The notes under the pieces were generated by a model. The model saw nothing but the letters and a program-made list of their open reading frames with translations, ran no database searches and was not told the DNA's origin. Shown in pieces: positions 1-8,771 of a stretch of 64,000 nucleotides of DNA. The translations under genes were made by a program, and so were the position numbers. Source of the stretch: Gemmatimonadota bacterium (lineage in GTDB: Bacteria > Gemmatimonadota > Gemmatimonadetes > Gemmatimonadales > GWC2-71-9); NCBI GenBank assembly GCA_003222115.1, contig QHUL01000057.1:1-64000 (forward strand). Direction: 5' to 3'. The first letter of the stretch is position 1. Each line of letters begins with the position of its first letter.

Positions 1-1053
1 TGCCGGCCTGCCACGCTCGTCCACGATCTCCAGGGCGAGTCGGGCCATCGGCTCGCGGTAGCGGCGCTCACGGATGGCGACCTGCTCGCGGCGGCCGCCG
101 GGCAGCTCGATCACCCACAGCGAGGTGTTGCCGCCTTCGTTCGAGATGTAAGCGATCCGGCCGCCGTCATGCGACCACCGGGGCGCCGTCGCGTCGAAGT
201 CGCCGTAGGTGAGCGGAAAGGGGTCGCCGCCGTCGCTCGTCATGAGCCACAGCTGGTTCCACTGGCGCCCCAGGTATGAGCTGTAGACGACCCGTTTGCC
301 GTCGGGACCCCAGTCGGGGCGCGCCTTCCAGGTCGTCTCCTCGTAGCGCAGCTCGCGCGCCGTGGCCACGCCTCCCGGGCGCGCCGCCATGCGCCAGAAC
401 CCGCCGGTGCCGTGGATGTGCCCGCGATTGGACACGAAGATGATCTCGCCGCCATCGGGCGACCACGTGGGCGACAGATAGTGGTCCCAGCGGCTGTAGT
501 AGTAGCGCGGCAGGCGGCTGTCGTGGTCGTCGGTGACCCGCTCCAGCGCGCCGGGCTCGGCCCCGCGCAGCGCGAGCGTGAAGATGTGCCAGCGCTGGTT
601 GTAGCTCGTGGAGACGAACGCGATGCGGGTGCCGTCCGGGGACCAGCGCGGCTCGAGGTTCACGGCCCCATTCGCCGTGAGCGGCCGCGTCGCACCGCTC
701 GCGAGATCGAGCAGCTGCAGCTCGATGGCGTCCTTGACGTACGACGCGTAGACGACGAATCGCCCGTCGGGCGACCAATCGGGCTGGTAGTCGTACCCGG
801 GCCCCGCGGTGAGCTGCTGCGCCACGCCCGATCCCAGCCGCTGCCGCCACAGCGACCCCTGCATGGCGTAGATCAGCTCGCGCCCGTCCGGCGACCAGGC
901 GGCGGCGCTGGGCCCGCTCGTGACCTGGGGGACGTACATCTCACGCCAGTAGTAGGCGTGGGGCACGTCCACCTGCTTCAGGACCGGCTGGCGCTGCGCC
1001 GCGGCGGGGACGGCCGCCGCGACGAGCAGCGCTACCGCGCAGCCGCGATCCAT
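1..1053 (-). CDS. Exported PD40/TolB-like beta-propeller protein (3' end outside window)
   Basis: The 351 visible residues open with a short signal peptide ending in AAAQ and continue as WD40-like PD40 repeats. The repeat hallmark W-S-P-D-G recurs about five times (for example PDWSPDG and PRWSPDG), each followed by strands giving I/V-Y-x-S. The reading frame is still open at position 1, so the C-terminal part is missing from the window. In related bacteria this propeller often precedes an amidohydrolase domain, but nothing seen here proves that. The start ATG overlaps the end of the DUF885 gene by 22 bp, so it is the last visible gene of the long minus-strand string. It is probably periplasmic or secreted. 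Confidence 0.8.
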   Translation of the reverse strand, partial: MDRGCAVALLVAAAVPAAAQRQPVLKQVDVPHAYYWREMYVPQVTSGPSAAAWSPDGRELIYAMQGSLWRQRLGSGVAQQLTAGPGYDYQPDWSPDGRFVVYASYVKDAIELQLLDLASGATRPLTANGAVNLEPRWSPDGTRIAFVSTSYNQRWHIFTLALRGAEPGALERVTDDHDSRLPRYYYSRWDHYLSPTWSPDGGEIIFVSNRGHIHGTGGFWRMAARPGGVATARELRYEETTWKARPDWGPDGKRVVYSSYLGRQWNQLWLMTSDGGDPFPLTYGDFDATAPRWSHDGGRIAYISNEGGNTSLWVIELPGGRREQVAIRERRYREPMARLALEIVDERGRPA

Positions 1054-2765
1054 CGCTCGATCTTCTCGCGCAGCATGGGGAGGGGCACCGCGCCGTCTTC
1101 CAGCAGCCGATCGTGGAACGTGCGGATGTCGAACCTCCCGCCCAGCGCGCTTTCAGCCGCGGCCCGCAGCCGTCGGATCTCGAGCCGCCCCAGGGCGTAC
1201 GCCAGCCCCTGCGCCGGCCACACCGGATAGCGGTCCACCGGCACCTCGGCCCGGAGCCGCGGCACTTGCGTGTGGTCGCGGATGTAGGCGATGCCCTGCT
1301 CGCGCGTCCAGCCGAAGGCGTTGATCCCGGTGTCGACGACGAGCAGTGCCGCCGACAGCGTGATGTCGGCGATGGCGCCGAGCCGCGCCGTGTCCGACGA
1401 GTACAACCCCATCTCGTCGGCGAGCTGCTCGGCGTACTCGGCCCACCCTTCGCCGAACCCGGGCGACCAGAAGTAGCGCGCGATCGCGGGGAGCGCGGCG
1501 CCGCGCTCCAGCGCGATCGCCCCCTGGAGGTGGTGGCCGGGGATCGTCTCGTGAAACGTGAGCGGCTCGAGATCGGCGCGCGACTTGTGCGCCGGATCGT
1601 AGGTGCTGAGGAGATAGACGCCGGGGCGAGTGCCGTCCTCGGCCGGCGGGTCCCACTCGCCGACGCTCTGCCGCTCGCGATAGGCCGCGTAGGGCCGGAC
1701 CACGACCGGCGCCCGCGGGAGCGTCCCGAACCAACGCGGCATCGCCCCCCTCGCCCGCTCGAGCGCGGCCGTCGCCGCGGCGATCATCTCCTCTCGGGAA
1801 CCGAACGTGGCGCCCGGGTCGGAGCGAAGTCGTTGGAGCAACGTGGCGATGTCGGACGTCCCGAGACTGCGCTCCGCGATGCGCCGCATCGCGTCTTCGA
1901 GCTCCGCCACGGTGGCGAGGCCGAGCCGATGGATCGAATCCGCCGACAGCTCGAGACCCGTCGTGGCCCGGATGCTGGCGCGATAACACTCCTCCCCATA
2001 GGGGTTGCTCGACACGCCGAGCGTCGCGCGGGCCCGCGGCAGATACTCGTGGGCGAGGAAGTCACGGTAGCGGCGCATCGCCGGGACGATCTCGCGCTCA
2101 ATCGCCCGCGCCAATGCACTGCGAAAGGCCGGCGTCGAGTCGCGCCGTGCGGGATCGTACAACGGCGACTCCTCGAGCGTCGTCGCAAGCAGGGTGTCGA
2201 GCTGCGTCAGCACGATTCGCACGTTCGCTTGGGGCGCCGTGTAGCCGATCCGGAGCCCCTCGCGTTGATTCGCCGTCTCGGTCGCGATGTAGCGGGGGAT
2301 GGCGCGCCAGCGGGCGAGCGCCTGGCTCCGCGCCGCGGGCGTGCCGACAGGCTGTGCCGCCGCGAGCGACGTGACCGTCGGAACCCAGCCGCCATTCGTG
2401 TGGCTCACGTTCCAGAGCTCGAACCGGCAGAGTCGCGTCCCGACCGAGCCCTCGAGCGCATCCCGCATGATCCCGGCGGCGGTCCATTCAGGGCGACCCA
2501 CGAGCGATTCCGCGTGGGTGACCTCCAGCTCCGCCAGCCACGCGTTCTCGCGCAGCCACCAGTGCGCGATCCCTTGGGGCGAGTTGTCCGGCCAGCGGTC
2601 GTGGCGCACGGCCGCGGCGCCGGCCAGTGTCGCCTCATCGGGATGGCGCTCGAAATAGGCAGCCACGTACGAATCGACCAGCCGCCGCACTCGCCCGGCG
2701 AGCGAGTCCGTCCCCGTCGCCCTCCCCTGCGCGAGGAGGAGCAGCACGGCGGCCGCGAGCTTCAT
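1032..2765 (-). CDS. DUF885 family protein, probable exported zinc peptidase-like enzyme
   Basis: The protein has 577 residues. A short hydrophobic signal (LAAAVLLLLAQG) is followed by the DUF885 fold. The hallmark HETIPGHH (HExxxGHH) is present and would bind a metal, and a later EGWAEY segment supplies the usual acidic ligand; both are typical of this M3-peptidase-like family. I chose the ATG at 2765 because it overlaps the CoA-transferase stop as ATGA and gives a clean signal peptide, whereas an upstream in-frame start would read through the previous gene. Substrates of DUF885 proteins are largely unknown. A role in degrading a peptide, perhaps feeding the aminotransferases upstream, is inference. 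Confidence 0.88.
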   Translation of the reverse strand: MKLAAAVLLLLAQGRATGTDSLAGRVRRLVDSYVAAYFERHPDEATLAGAAAVRHDRWPDNSPQGIAHWWLRENAWLAELEVTHAESLVGRPEWTAAGIMRDALEGSVGTRLCRFELWNVSHTNGGWVPTVTSLAAAQPVGTPAARSQALARWRAIPRYIATETANQREGLRIGYTAPQANVRIVLTQLDTLLATTLEESPLYDPARRDSTPAFRSALARAIEREIVPAMRRYRDFLAHEYLPRARATLGVSSNPYGEECYRASIRATTGLELSADSIHRLGLATVAELEDAMRRIAERSLGTSDIATLLQRLRSDPGATFGSREEMIAAATAALERARGAMPRWFGTLPRAPVVVRPYAAYRERQSVGEWDPPAEDGTRPGVYLLSTYDPAHKSRADLEPLTFHETIPGHHLQGAIALERGAALPAIARYFWSPGFGEGWAEYAEQLADEMGLYSSDTARLGAIADITLSAALLVVDTGINAFGWTREQGIAYIRDHTQVPRLRAEVPVDRYPVWPAQGLAYALGRLEIRRLRAAAESALGGRFDIRTFHDRLLEDGAVPLPMLREKIERWIAAAR

Positions 2766-3505
2766 CCCTTGAGGTACAGCTTCTTGGGATCGAGCACGCG
2801 ACGCAGCAGCTCGAGGTCGCGCGCTGCCGGCGGATCGACGCATCCCACGTCTCGCCCCGCTGCGAGCGGCCACCCCACGCTCGCCTTGACCTCAGCGGCC
2901 GTCACCCCGGGGTACAGCGCGGCGAGGATGAGCTCGCCCGCCTCGGGGTCGGCGGCGAGGATCGCCTTGTCGGTGATCACCCGGACCGGCCCGGCGCCCG
3001 GCATGCGCAGCGCGTCGCGAGGCACACCGCCCGAGCGGTGGCCCGGGCTCGTCACGAAGTCCACCTGCTCGGGAAAAGCGCGCGGCGAGAGCTTGGAGAC
3101 GATGACCGTGCGCCGCGCGTGGATCGCGATCTCGGCCGCGCCGCCGGATCCCGGCAGCCGCACGCGTGGCCGCTCGTACGTCCCGATCACGGTCGTGTTG
3201 ATGTTGCCGTAGCGGTCCACCTGGGCGCCGCCTAGGAAGCCCACCTCGATCCTGCCATTCTGGAGGAAGAGCTGAAACACATCGGCCATCCCGCACACCA
3301 TGAGCGACCCCGTGACGAGGGCAGGATCGCCGATCGAGACGGGAAGCCGCTCCGGCACGGCGCCCACCGCGCCCGACTCGTAGATGAGGACGAGGTTAGG
3401 GGCGTGGGTCGCGCGGGCGAGGTTGCACGCGAGGTTGGGGAGTCCGATGCCCACGAACACCACTTCGCCGTCGGCGAGCTCGCGCGCGGCGACCGTGGCC
3501 ATCAT
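2762..3505 (-). CDS. CoA-transferase subunit B (glutaconate/3-oxoacid type)
   Basis: The 247-residue protein is the beta subunit of a family I CoA-transferase. The catalytic glutamate lies in YESGAVG near residue 44, matching the family E-S/N-G motif, and the glycine-rich GFLGGAQVD segment that shapes the oxyanion site follows. It should transfer CoA between acyl-CoA and a free acid as a heterotetramer with the next gene upstream (subunit A). No ATG, GTG or TTG occurs between the subunit A stop and the MM start at 3505. The acid substrate cannot be read from sequence; the neighbouring aminotransferases and aldehyde dehydrogenase suggest a product of amino-acid breakdown. Confidence 0.9.
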   Translation of the reverse strand: MMATVAARELADGEVVFVGIGLPNLACNLARATHAPNLVLIYESGAVGAVPERLPVSIGDPALVTGSLMVCGMADVFQLFLQNGRIEVGFLGGAQVDRYGNINTTVIGTYERPRVRLPGSGGAAEIAIHARRTVIVSKLSPRAFPEQVDFVTSPGHRSGGVPRDALRMPGAGPVRVITDKAILAADPEAGELILAALYPGVTAAEVKASVGWPLAAGRDVGCVDPPAARDLELLRRVLDPKKLYLKG

Positions 3506-3533
3506 CTCGTCGGGCGTGTAGGGGAGGGCAGCC

Positions 3534-4451
3534 TTAGAAGCCGTAGTTCACCCCGCTCGCGTGGCGCTGCTTCGCCTTAAGCCGCGTCGCCAGCCCGGGA
3601 CGCTTTTCCATGTACGCGGCCCGATCCCTGACGCCGTGCACGAACTCGTCGAGATAGCGCCGCAACTCGTCGCGATCGCGCGAGATCCGCTCCCACGCGA
3701 CGTAGAAGTCGTTGTCGCGATCGTAGTAGCCCTGCGCGTACGAGGGATGCGCACCCCACGGCTCGAGCACCACGGCGTCGACGATCATCCCGGGGATCAG
3801 GGTGCGGTTCGGATCGGACCGGATCACGCTCTCGTCTACGAGCTCCTCCACGACCACGATCACGCGCCGCGAGGCGAACGCCGCTTCCTTTTGGACGCCC
3901 ACCAGCCCCCACATCTGGGTGTTCCCCGCGGCGTCAGCGCGTTGGGCATGCACGATGGTCACGTCGGGATGGAGCGCCGGCACCGTGGCGAGCACCTCGC
4001 CGGTGTAGGGGCAGGTCACGGTGGCGATACGCGGGTTGGCGCGCGGCAGGTCGGTACCCATGTAGTTCCGCAGCGGCCAGAAAGGGAGCCGCGCCGCCCC
4101 CGCCGCGAAGCGGGCGACCATGCCGAAGTGGGAGTATTCCTCGAGCTCCAGGCGAGGCCCGTTCTCCCCTTCCACCGCCCGCCGGAAGGCGTGCAGCGAC
4201 CCGACGCCGGGGTTCCCCGCCCACGAGAACACGAGCTTGCGGGCGCACCCGGCGGCGATCATCTGGTCGTAGATCAGATCCGGGGTGAGTCGGGCGAGCG
4301 TGAGGTTCGTGCGGCCCTGCCGGATGATCTCGTGGCCGGCGGCGAAGCAGATGAGGTGCGTGAACCCCTCGATGACGACCGTGTCGCCGTCGTGGACGTG
4401 CGCCGCGATGGCGGCATGCATCGACATCACTTTGGGGGCGCTATCGGCCAT
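3534..4451 (-). CDS. CoA-transferase subunit A (glutaconate/3-oxoacid type)
   Basis: The 305-residue alpha subunit partner of the CoA-transferase shows an N-terminal GDTVVIEGF segment (the usual G-x-G loop is relaxed to EGF) and a long C-terminal extension, as in glutaconate CoA-transferase A and IpdA-like proteins. It lies 28 bp upstream of subunit B in the same operon. Its start codon touches a self-complementary heptad array (4451-4495), so initiation could be influenced by structure. IpdAB-type hydrolases share the fold, so hydrolase rather than transferase activity is possible. Confidence 0.88.
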   Translation of the reverse strand: MADSAPKVMSMHAAIAAHVHDGDTVVIEGFTHLICFAAGHEIIRQGRTNLTLARLTPDLIYDQMIAAGCARKLVFSWAGNPGVGSLHAFRRAVEGENGPRLELEEYSHFGMVARFAAGAARLPFWPLRNYMGTDLPRANPRIATVTCPYTGEVLATVPALHPDVTIVHAQRADAAGNTQMWGLVGVQKEAAFASRRVIVVVEELVDESVIRSDPNRTLIPGMIVDAVVLEPWGAHPSYAQGYYDRDNDFYVAWERISRDRDELRRYLDEFVHGVRDRAAYMEKRPGLATRLKAKQRHASGVNYGF

Positions 4452-4497
4452 CAGCTGTCGGCCTTCAGCACGTCCGGCTGACGGCCGACGGCTGAGA
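4451..4497. repeat. Self-complementary heptad array between aminotransferase and CoA-transferase genes
   Basis: Two arms, TCAGCTGTCGGCC (4451-4463) and GGCCGACGGCTGA (4483-4495), are complementary at 12 of 13 positions. Each arm reads in 7-nt units (TCAGCTG, TCGGCCT; GCTGACG, GCCGACG, GCTGAGA). It fills the 53-bp gap in the operon and can form a hairpin that could protect or split the mRNA. It belongs to the wider family of 7/8-nt-period arrays in this window. Confidence 0.7.
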
Positions 4498-4504
4498 GCG
4501 CCCC

Positions 4505-5842
4505 TTAGTCCAGCTCATTGAGGCACTCGTCGATGATCCGCAACGCCGTATCCACGTCGTACTCGTCGATCACGAGCGGCGGCGCGAGGCGCAGCGAGCT
4601 CTTCCCGGCGCCGAGCAGCAGCAGCCCCTTGCGGAAGGCCCGCACCACGAGGTCGTGCACCAGCTCCGGCGCCGGCTCGCGAGTGGCCCGATCCTTCACG
4701 AACTCGATCCCGATCATCAGGCCCAACCCGCGCACCTCTCCGATCGCGGCGTGCTGCTGCTCGAGCCGTCGGACCCCGGCGAGCAGCCGCTCGCCCATGC
4801 GCTGCACGTTCGGGAGCAGCTCCCCCGTCACGATGTCGAGCGTGGCGAGCGCGGCCGCGCAGCAGACGGGGTTGCCGCCGAACGTCGTCCCGTGGGCGCC
4901 CGGGCCCCACTTCATCACCGACTCCTTGGCGATGATCGCGCCGATCGGCATCCCCGAGCCGAGGCCCTTCGCAGCGAGCAGGATATCGGGCTCGATCCCC
5001 TCGTGCTCGCACGCGAACAGCTTGCCCGTGCGTCCGATCCCGCTCTGCACCTCGTCGCACACCAGCAGGATGCCGTAGCGGTCGCACAGCTCCCGCAGGG
5101 CCCGGAGATAGCCGGCCGGCGGGACGACGTAGCCGCCCTCGCCCTGCACCGGCTCCACGAACACGGCGGCCACGCTCTTCGGGTCGAGCCGGCGCGCGAA
5201 GAGATCGTCCTCGATGCTCGAGACGCACCGCATCGTGCACGCCGGCTCGCCGCGACAGAAGTCGCAGCGGTAGCGGTAGCCGTACGGCACGTGATAGACC
5301 TCGGGGACGAACGGCGCAAACCCCGCGCGTTGCACCGCCTTGCTGGCGGTGAGCGTCATGGCGCCGTAGGTGCGGCCGTGGAAGGCACCGCTGAAGGCGA
5401 TGAGCGCGGGGCGCCCGGTGGAGTGGCGCGCCAGCTTGATCGCGCCCTCGACCGCCTCGGCACCCGAGTTCGAGAGGAAAACGCGCTTCTTGCTCGCCCC
5501 CGGAGCGAGCTTGGCCAGCCGCTCGATGAGCGCCGCGTAGCCCTCGTAGTAGAAGTCGGCGCCGCAGATGTGCAGAAAGCGCCCAGCGGCGTCCTGGATC
5601 GCCTTCACGACCTTGGGGTGACCATATCCGGTCGAGGCGACCGCGATCCCCGCCATGAAGTCGAGGTAGCGGTTGCCGTCCACGTCCTCGACCACGGCGC
5701 GCTCGCCGCGCGCGACCACGAGCGGGTATTCCTTGGGCAACGAGGTTGACGCGTAGCGGTCGTGCCGCCCCACGATCTCCCGCGCCTTGGGCCCGGGCGG
5801 CGGCACGGTGATGCGGGGATAGTCGCGCGCGGCCGGGGTCAC
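4505..5842 (-). CDS. Class III PLP aminotransferase (GABA/acetylornithine type)
   Basis: The 445-residue fold-type I aminotransferase shows SNSGAEAVEGAIK (cofactor phosphate region), CDEVQSG (the Asp that contacts the pyridine nitrogen) and ILLAAKGLGSG with the PLP-binding lysine. It should move an omega- or alpha-amino group to 2-oxoglutarate or pyruvate. Around residues 180-195 it carries four cysteines (CDFC, then CTMRC), an unusual insert also seen at the same place in the other aminotransferase of this operon. The GTG start overlaps the dehydrogenase stop as GTGA. GABA, ornithine or lysine-derived substrates are all possible. Confidence 0.9.
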   Translation of the reverse strand: MTPAARDYPRITVPPPGPKAREIVGRHDRYASTSLPKEYPLVVARGERAVVEDVDGNRYLDFMAGIAVASTGYGHPKVVKAIQDAAGRFLHICGADFYYEGYAALIERLAKLAPGASKKRVFLSNSGAEAVEGAIKLARHSTGRPALIAFSGAFHGRTYGAMTLTASKAVQRAGFAPFVPEVYHVPYGYRYRCDFCRGEPACTMRCVSSIEDDLFARRLDPKSVAAVFVEPVQGEGGYVVPPAGYLRALRELCDRYGILLVCDEVQSGIGRTGKLFACEHEGIEPDILLAAKGLGSGMPIGAIIAKESVMKWGPGAHGTTFGGNPVCCAAALATLDIVTGELLPNVQRMGERLLAGVRRLEQQHAAIGEVRGLGLMIGIEFVKDRATREPAPELVHDLVVRAFRKGLLLLGAGKSSLRLAPPLVIDEYDVDTALRIIDECLNELD

Positions 5843-7425
5843 GCCTCAATCACCGTGCGGCTCTGCTCCCGCATGAACTGGGCGACGTAGTAGGGACCGC
5901 ACCCGCCCTTGCCCGTCGAGCCCGACCCCTTCCAGCCGGTGAACGGCTGCGCGCCGGGCCACGCGCCGGTCGTGGCCCCGGTGCGCTTATTCACGTAGCA
6001 GACACCCGCCTCGATCTCGTCGAAGAAGCGCTCGATCTCCTCCGGCTTCTTGGAGAAGATCCCCGCCGTGAGCCCGTATTCCGCCTTGTTGGCCTCGGCG
6101 ATCGCCTCGTCCAGCCCAGCCACCTCGCCCACGGCGAGCAGCGGCACGAACAGCTCCTCCAGAAAAAGCGAGCTCGTGAGCGGCAGCACGGCGATCGTGG
6201 GCGCGACGAAATGGCCGCGGTCGAAGGCCCCGCCCGTGAGCCGCTGCCCACCGAGCAGGATCGTCCCCTCCCGCCGGGCCTGGGCGACCGCGCGCTCGAA
6301 CTTCTGCACCGCGCCGGCGTTGATCACCGGTCCGAAGAACACGTCGCGCGCGGCCGGGTCGCCCGTCGTCATCGCACGCGTCCGCTCGATCAGCCGCTCG
6401 AGGAAAGGCCGGGCGACGGCGCGGTACACGTACACGCGCGAGGTGGCGCTGCACTTCTGGTTCTGCAGGCTGAAGGCGGAGCGCATCACCCCTTCCGCCG
6501 CGGCGTCGAGGTCGGCCGAATCCGTCACGAGGCAGGCATTCTTGCCGCCCATCTCCAGCAGGCAGGGTTTCACCCAGCGCTGCGACAGGCCGCGGTAGAT
6601 GTGCATCCCCACCGCGTGCGAGCCGGTGAAGACCACGCCGTCGACACCGGGGTGTTGCCACAGCGCGTCGCCGATCACCGCGCCGCGGCCCGTCAGGTAG
6701 TTGCAGACCCCGGGCGGGAGCCCCGCGTCGCGGTACACCTCGTGCAGCTCGAGCCCGGTCCAGGGCGTGTCCTGGGCGGGCTTGTAGACCACGGCGTTGC
6801 CGGCGACGATCGCCGCGGACGACATGCCCGTCGAGAGGGCGAGCGGGAAGTTGAACGGCGCGATGCAGGCGAACACCCCGTAGGGGCGCAGCACGTCGCT
6901 ATTGCGCTCGACCGGCGTGACTTTGGCCATCTGCCGGACGAAGCCCTTCGCGTCCTCCACCTGCTGGCAGTAGTAGTCGATCAGGTCGGCCGACTCCTCG
7001 GCGTCGCCCATCGCCTCGAGGCGGCTCTTGCCCACCTCCAGGCTCATCAGAGCCGCCAGGTGGAACTTGCGCTCGCGAATCAGGGCGGCGGCGCGCCGCA
7101 GCGTCGCGACGCGCTCGGGCCACGGCCGGCGGGCCCAGCCCCGCTGGGCGGCGTGCGCGGCGCGGACTGCGCGGTCCACGTGCTCGACCCCGGCGGGCGC
7201 GAAGCGGCCCAGCACCACGCTCGTGTCGGCGGGCGCGACGTCCACGATCGGGTCGCCCGCCACGACGACCGGCTCGCCGCCGATGTAGAGCGGATGGTCA
7301 CGCCCGCACCGCGCCCGCACCGCCGCCAGGGCTTCGTCGAACAGGCGATGGAACAGCTCCCAGTCGACGTTGGCGGAGGTGTAGGTAACCTTGAACTGAG
7401 CGGCAGCGGTGGGGGCGGCGGTCAC
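5839..7425 (-). CDS. L-glutamate gamma-semialdehyde (P5C)-type aldehyde dehydrogenase
   Basis: The 528-residue aldehyde dehydrogenase has the catalytic cysteine in NQKCSATSR and the general-base glutamate in LEMGGKN. It also shows the cofactor segment APFNFPLA and the C-terminal GSGSTGKGG typical of RocA/PutA-like P5C dehydrogenases, and the length fits RocA. It would oxidise a semialdehyde made by one of the flanking aminotransferases to the acid with NAD(P)+. The GTG at 7425 was chosen because it forms a GTGA overlap with the upstream aminotransferase; longer in-frame starts lie inside that gene. A succinate- or aminoadipate-semialdehyde substrate cannot be excluded. Confidence 0.9.
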   Translation of the reverse strand: MTAAPTAAAQFKVTYTSANVDWELFHRLFDEALAAVRARCGRDHPLYIGGEPVVVAGDPIVDVAPADTSVVLGRFAPAGVEHVDRAVRAAHAAQRGWARRPWPERVATLRRAAALIRERKFHLAALMSLEVGKSRLEAMGDAEESADLIDYYCQQVEDAKGFVRQMAKVTPVERNSDVLRPYGVFACIAPFNFPLALSTGMSSAAIVAGNAVVYKPAQDTPWTGLELHEVYRDAGLPPGVCNYLTGRGAVIGDALWQHPGVDGVVFTGSHAVGMHIYRGLSQRWVKPCLLEMGGKNACLVTDSADLDAAAEGVMRSAFSLQNQKCSATSRVYVYRAVARPFLERLIERTRAMTTGDPAARDVFFGPVINAGAVQKFERAVAQARREGTILLGGQRLTGGAFDRGHFVAPTIAVLPLTSSLFLEELFVPLLAVGEVAGLDEAIAEANKAEYGLTAGIFSKKPEEIERFFDEIEAGVCYVNKRTGATTGAWPGAQPFTGWKGSGSTGKGGCGPYYVAQFMREQSRTVIEA

Positions 7426-8771
7426 GCCGGCCTCCCCGCGAACGTCCGCTCCAGCGCCGCCTGGAACAGCGTGACGAGCTCGTCGATCTGCTCCTCCGTG
7501 ACGACGAACGGCGGCGCGATCATCACCAGGTCGCCGTTCTCCCCGTCCGCGTGCCCCACGTTGGGCCAGACGACGAGGCCGGCCTCCTGCGCCGCCTCGG
7601 TGAACGTTTCGGCGAAGCGGAGCGAGCGCGCGAACGGCGCCCGGGTCTCCTTGTCCTCCACGAATTCCACTCCCGCGACGAGCCCGATGCCGCGTACGTC
7701 GCCGACATGCGGCAGCGCCCGCAGCCCGTCGAGCCGGCGGTGCAACACGTCGCCCATGCGCGCGCAGCGCTCGACCAGGCGCCGCGCCTTGAGGTGGCGC
7801 ACGGCCGCGAGCCCGGCGGCGCAGGCAACCGGGTGGTGGCCGTACGTCTGGGCATGCAGCAGGGCGCCCGAGTGCCGTGCCAAGACGTCGAGCAGGCGCT
7901 CCGGGGCGGCCACGGCGGAGAGCGGCGCGTACCCGCCCGTGATCCCCTTGCCGAGCGTCATGATGTCCGGGGTCACGCCGGCGCGTTCCAGCGCCCACCA
8001 GGTGCCGGTGCGGCCGGCGCCGCACAGGATCTCGTCGGCCACGAAGAGGACGTCGTGGCGATCGCAGATCGCCCGGACGGCGCGCAGGTATTCCGGCCGC
8101 GGCACCGACGCGCCGGTCGAGGAGCCGCCTACCGGCTCTGCGATGAAGGCGGCCACGGAGTCGGGCCCCTCCTGCAGGATGGCCGCCTCCAACGCCGCGC
8201 CGCTGCACGCCGGGCACAGCGGCTCCCGGCCGCCGCAGGCGCAGCGGTACGGATAGGGTGCGGGGATCCGCCGCACGTCCACGAGCCACTCGCGGAACAA
8301 CGTGCGGTAGTGCTCGCGTGCCGACGCCGAGAGGGCCAGCAGCGTATTGCCGTGATAGCTCGGCGCGAGCGCGATGATCTTGTGCTTCGCCGGACGGCCC
8401 GACTCGACCCAGTATTGACGGGCGAGCTTCAAGGCCGCCTCCACCGCTTCGGAGCCGCTCGAGAGGAAGTACAGCTTGTCGAGATCGCCGGGGAGCGTGG
8501 CCGCCAGCTCCGCCGCGAGCTGCTCGGCAGGCTCATGCGTGAACGCGCTGCCGCTGAGGTAGGCGACTTGGCGCGCCTGGCGCGTCAGCGCGTCCGCGAT
8601 CTCGGCCACGCCGTGGCCGACGTTCACGACGAAGGCGCCGCCGCAGGCGTCGAGGTAGCGCCTGCCCCGATCGTCGTAGAGGTAGCAGCCCTCCGCCCGC
8701 ACGATCCGCGGGAAGCTGCGCGTCAACTTCCGATAGAAGACGTGACCCTCGGGGTAGGCGAAGACCGTCAC
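7422..8771 (-). CDS. Class III PLP aminotransferase, second paralogue
   Basis: The 449-residue class III aminotransferase has SSGSEAVEAALK, VADEILCG and IMTLGKGITGG with the PLP lysine. It is only distantly like the other aminotransferase in the operon and resembles the adenosylmethionine/putrescine/taurine branch. A cysteine group (CACGG, then CPAC) lies right after PYPYRC, the same position as in the paralogue. It starts with GTG in a GTGA overlap with the ankyrin gene and ends in a GTGA overlap with the dehydrogenase. Paired with the dehydrogenase it could form a transaminate-then-oxidise route. Confidence 0.88.
   Translation of the reverse strand: MTVFAYPEGHVFYRKLTRSFPRIVRAEGCYLYDDRGRRYLDACGGAFVVNVGHGVAEIADALTRQARQVAYLSGSAFTHEPAEQLAAELAATLPGDLDKLYFLSSGSEAVEAALKLARQYWVESGRPAKHKIIALAPSYHGNTLLALSASAREHYRTLFREWLVDVRRIPAPYPYRCACGGREPLCPACSGAALEAAILQEGPDSVAAFIAEPVGGSSTGASVPRPEYLRAVRAICDRHDVLFVADEILCGAGRTGTWWALERAGVTPDIMTLGKGITGGYAPLSAVAAPERLLDVLARHSGALLHAQTYGHHPVACAAGLAAVRHLKARRLVERCARMGDVLHRRLDGLRALPHVGDVRGIGLVAGVEFVEDKETRAPFARSLRFAETFTEAAQEAGLVVWPNVGHADGENGDLVMIAPPFVVTEEQIDELVTLFQAALERTFAGRPA

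Noticed and set aside
1113-3212. Plus-strand open frame of about 700 codons opposite the DUF885 gene
   Set aside because: Composition is that of a GC-rich shadow frame; the opposite strand has a clear HExxxGHH enzyme.
6211-8256. Long open frame on the plus strand opposite the dehydrogenase and aminotransferase
   Set aside because: It is Arg/Ala/Pro-rich with no domain and lies fully antisense to two well-recognised enzymes; long shadow frames are expected at this GC content.
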